Positions 6,870-8,028 of a stretch of 8,028 bases of DNA are shown here, one piece after another. How positions within the stretch are numbered: the first letter of the stretch is position 1; the number at the start of each line of letters is the position of its first letter. Below the pieces are notes generated by a model. The model made no database searches. It was not told the origin of the DNA and saw nothing but the letters and a program-made list of their open reading frames with translations. The position numbers and the translations under genes are program-made. The DNA is from an uncultured Synechococcus sp. Lineage in GTDB: Bacteria > Cyanobacteriota > Cyanobacteriia > PCC-6307 > Cyanobiaceae. The stretch covers positions 1 to 8,028 of the forward strand of contig CAJWAH010000057.1 in the NCBI GenBank assembly GCA_913020095.1, written 5' to 3'.

Positions 6870-7271
6870 ATGGCCGACTACACCGAACTCGTCAGACGAG
6901 CTTCTGAGCTGGTGGCATCCAACCGTTCTGATCCAGCACTCAATGCCTATTGGATTGCACAGCATCTCGATACAGATCTCTCAGAACTTGATTCTGCATT
7001 GTTTAAAAGCTCTAGGCGTTCTTGCGAAGAATATATTGAGCATCACCGAATTAGTTGGTTTTGCAGGTTGGTCAAGCAAACCCCTCATCGCAAGGTCGAG
7101 GAGGTAGCCGCTGAATGTGGTCTTTATAGCTTGTGCAAGCTCCGCGAAAGTTTTTATCAGCATCTAGGCATCCATCTGGAATCATTTGTTGTGATGAGTG
7201 GCCGTGCACTCGAAGATTTGCAACTTCGCCATGACAATGGCAATGATGCTTTGATTCTCAAAGAAGTGTAA
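6870..7271 (+). CDS. Stand-alone AraC-type double helix-turn-helix regulator
   Basis: A 133-aa protein that fits the DNA-binding domain of the AraC/XylS family almost end to end. The first HTH is around residues 24-50 (AYWIAQHLDTDLSELDSALF), then a linker helix (CEEYIEHHRISWFCRLVKQ, the family's YLRxxRLxxAxxLL position). The second HTH is around 76-98 (VEEVAAECGLYSLCKLRESF) followed by QHLGIHLESFV, equivalent to the family's FGxSPxxYR. There is no N-terminal ligand-binding domain, as in MarA/SoxS-sized members. ATG 6870 has a GGAAG sequence (6860-6864) 5 nt upstream; an upstream in-frame ATG at 6813 would overlap the CP12-type gene and is less likely. GC is lower than in the housekeeping genes (40% in the row 7021-7080). 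Some family positions are unusual, so DNA binding is likely but not proven. Confidence 0.72.
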   Translation: MADYTELVRRASELVASNRSDPALNAYWIAQHLDTDLSELDSALFKSSRRSCEEYIEHHRISWFCRLVKQTPHRKVEEVAAECGLYSLCKLRESFYQHLGIHLESFVVMSGRALEDLQLRHDNGNDALILKEV

Positions 7272-7275
7272 ATCT

Positions 7276-7288
7276 GGCCACAGTGGCC
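7276..7288. repeat. Perfect palindrome GGCCACAGTGGCC before the LuxR-type gene
   Basis: A 13-bp odd palindrome (arms GGCCAC and GTGGCC around a central A) starting 4 bp after the stop of the AraC-type gene and 53 bp before the start of the LuxR-type regulator. No T-run follows, so it does not look like an intrinsic terminator. A dimeric regulator site or a small RNA hairpin (5-bp stem, CAG loop) would fit. The remainder of the 70-bp gap shows no clear promoter. Confidence 0.45.
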
Positions 7289-7341
7289 TTCGCAGAGCGA
7301 GATGATGACAGGGCAGAAGGGGCGGTAGATCAAAGCAGGCT

Positions 7342-8028
7342 ATGGATTTCACGCCCTATCTGGATACCTTTCAGTCCTCCAGTTTGGGAGAGGCTCTTCT
7401 ATCAGTCTCTGTAGACGGAAAGATTGCCTTGGCTATGAAAGGCCGTTTCTTTCTGCGGTGTTTGTGTGAGAGCTTTGAGAAGCAAAGTTTGATTGGGTGT
7501 GCGGTCACCGATGCGCAAAGCTGTTTGCATTATTTGAAAGAGCAGGATTTTCAGCTCTTAATCTGTACGGATTTTCTTGAAGCCGGCAATGGCTTTGAGC
7601 TAGTACGAGAAGCCAGAAAACTGCAGCCCAGCCTTAAAACGGTTGTTTTGGCACTTGGCGACGTCATTCCAGTTGAATTTAGTGATGCCGACTGGCTTCA
7701 GGCCGTTGTTGCTGAGGCTGACTTTATAGATGATCAAAAACCTCTTGAGGCAGCAATCATCGCTGTTATGGGAAATCATGGTTATCGCAGTGTTTCCCTG
7801 CGGTCAGGTCATTTGCCCTATCTCAGCTGTCCTCGGCTCACGCCCCGCGAATACGAGGTTCTTGACCTTTTAGCCAGTGGCTTGAGTGACCGTGAAATAT
7901 CTGAAAAGCTGATTGTTAGTGAAGAGACCGCCAGGACGTACACCAAGCGATTATTGAGAACCCTTGAAGTCAACAATAGGGTTCAAGCGGTTTTAAAAGG
8001 AATGCGTTGTGGGATGGTCAAAATCTGA
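7342..8028 (+). CDS. LuxR/NarL-type response-regulator-like protein with degenerate receiver
   Basis: A 228-aa transcription factor. The C-terminal HTH (about residues 164-226) is a clear LuxR/NarL domain: LTPREYEVLDLLASGLSDRE, then ISEKLIVSEETARTYTKRLL, then VNNRVQAVL. The N-terminal part (about 26-145) has the layout of a CheY-like receiver (KIALAMKGRFFLRCLCESF, then LLICTDFLEAGNGFELV, then LKTVVLALG), but the acidic pair after strand 1 is M32-K33. The phosphoacceptor position aligns with T76 (or D77 if one residue is gapped), and the switch Thr/Ser position after strand 4 reads Ala. It is therefore probably a pseudo-receiver not controlled by ordinary phosphorylation. ATG 7342 is the only start after the in-frame stop at 7306-7308; the Shine-Dalgarno is weak. 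The gene ends exactly at the window edge and is complete. Confidence 0.85.
   Translation: MDFTPYLDTFQSSSLGEALLSVSVDGKIALAMKGRFFLRCLCESFEKQSLIGCAVTDAQSCLHYLKEQDFQLLICTDFLEAGNGFELVREARKLQPSLKTVVLALGDVIPVEFSDADWLQAVVAEADFIDDQKPLEAAIIAVMGNHGYRSVSLRSGHLPYLSCPRLTPREYEVLDLLASGLSDREISEKLIVSEETARTYTKRLLRTLEVNNRVQAVLKGMRCGMVKI

Noticed and set aside
1..8028. CRISPR array, tRNA, rRNA, insertion sequence or attachment site
   Set aside because: No regularly spaced repeats, cloverleaf-like segment, rRNA core sequence, transposase-like protein or flanking direct repeats were seen.

Overview
The window looks like a chromosomal segment of a marine-type picocyanobacterium (Synechococcus/Cyanobium/Prochlorococcus MIT9313-like lineage). 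The reasons are several cyanobacteria-restricted families (DUF1995, DUF4330, a CP12-type protein), a UvrC with strongly picocyanobacterial sequence, dense packing with ATGA-type overlaps, weak or absent Shine-Dalgarno sequences, and about 60% GC over most of its length. Species is not determinable from the sequence alone.

Left part (1-2884, plus strand): the 3' end of a NifS/IscS-type cysteine desulfurase overlaps a DUF1995 gene by the ATGA arrangement. After a 55-bp gap with a plausible sigma70-type promoter come a one-TM DUF4330 protein and a PBP4-family D-Ala-D-Ala carboxypeptidase, which overlap by one base and are probably co-transcribed.

Middle part (2850-6504): a minus-strand pair, coaD (pantetheine-phosphate adenylyltransferase) followed by a Gln-rich coiled-coil protein of DivIVA/Cdv3-like appearance, is joined by an ATGA overlap. 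The coiled-coil gene runs 35 bp into the end of the carboxypeptidase gene. uvrC diverges from coaD with almost no spacer, and its end overlaps by 16 bp a small convergent conserved gene (73 aa) of unknown function.

Right part (6505-8028, plus strand): after a 121-bp intergenic region with a perfect C5/G5 inverted repeat come three small genes. They encode a 72-aa CP12-type protein that keeps only the C-terminal cysteine pair, a stand-alone AraC-type double helix-turn-helix protein, and a LuxR/NarL-type regulator whose receiver domain has lost the recognisable phosphorylation residues. Sampled rows in this part are 40-47% GC, against about 63% in a sampled uvrC row, so its composition differs from the housekeeping part.

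The most interesting part is this right-hand cluster: a candidate Calvin-cycle/redox effector next to two transcription factors that appear to lack conventional sensory input. Whether the three act together is inference from proximity only.
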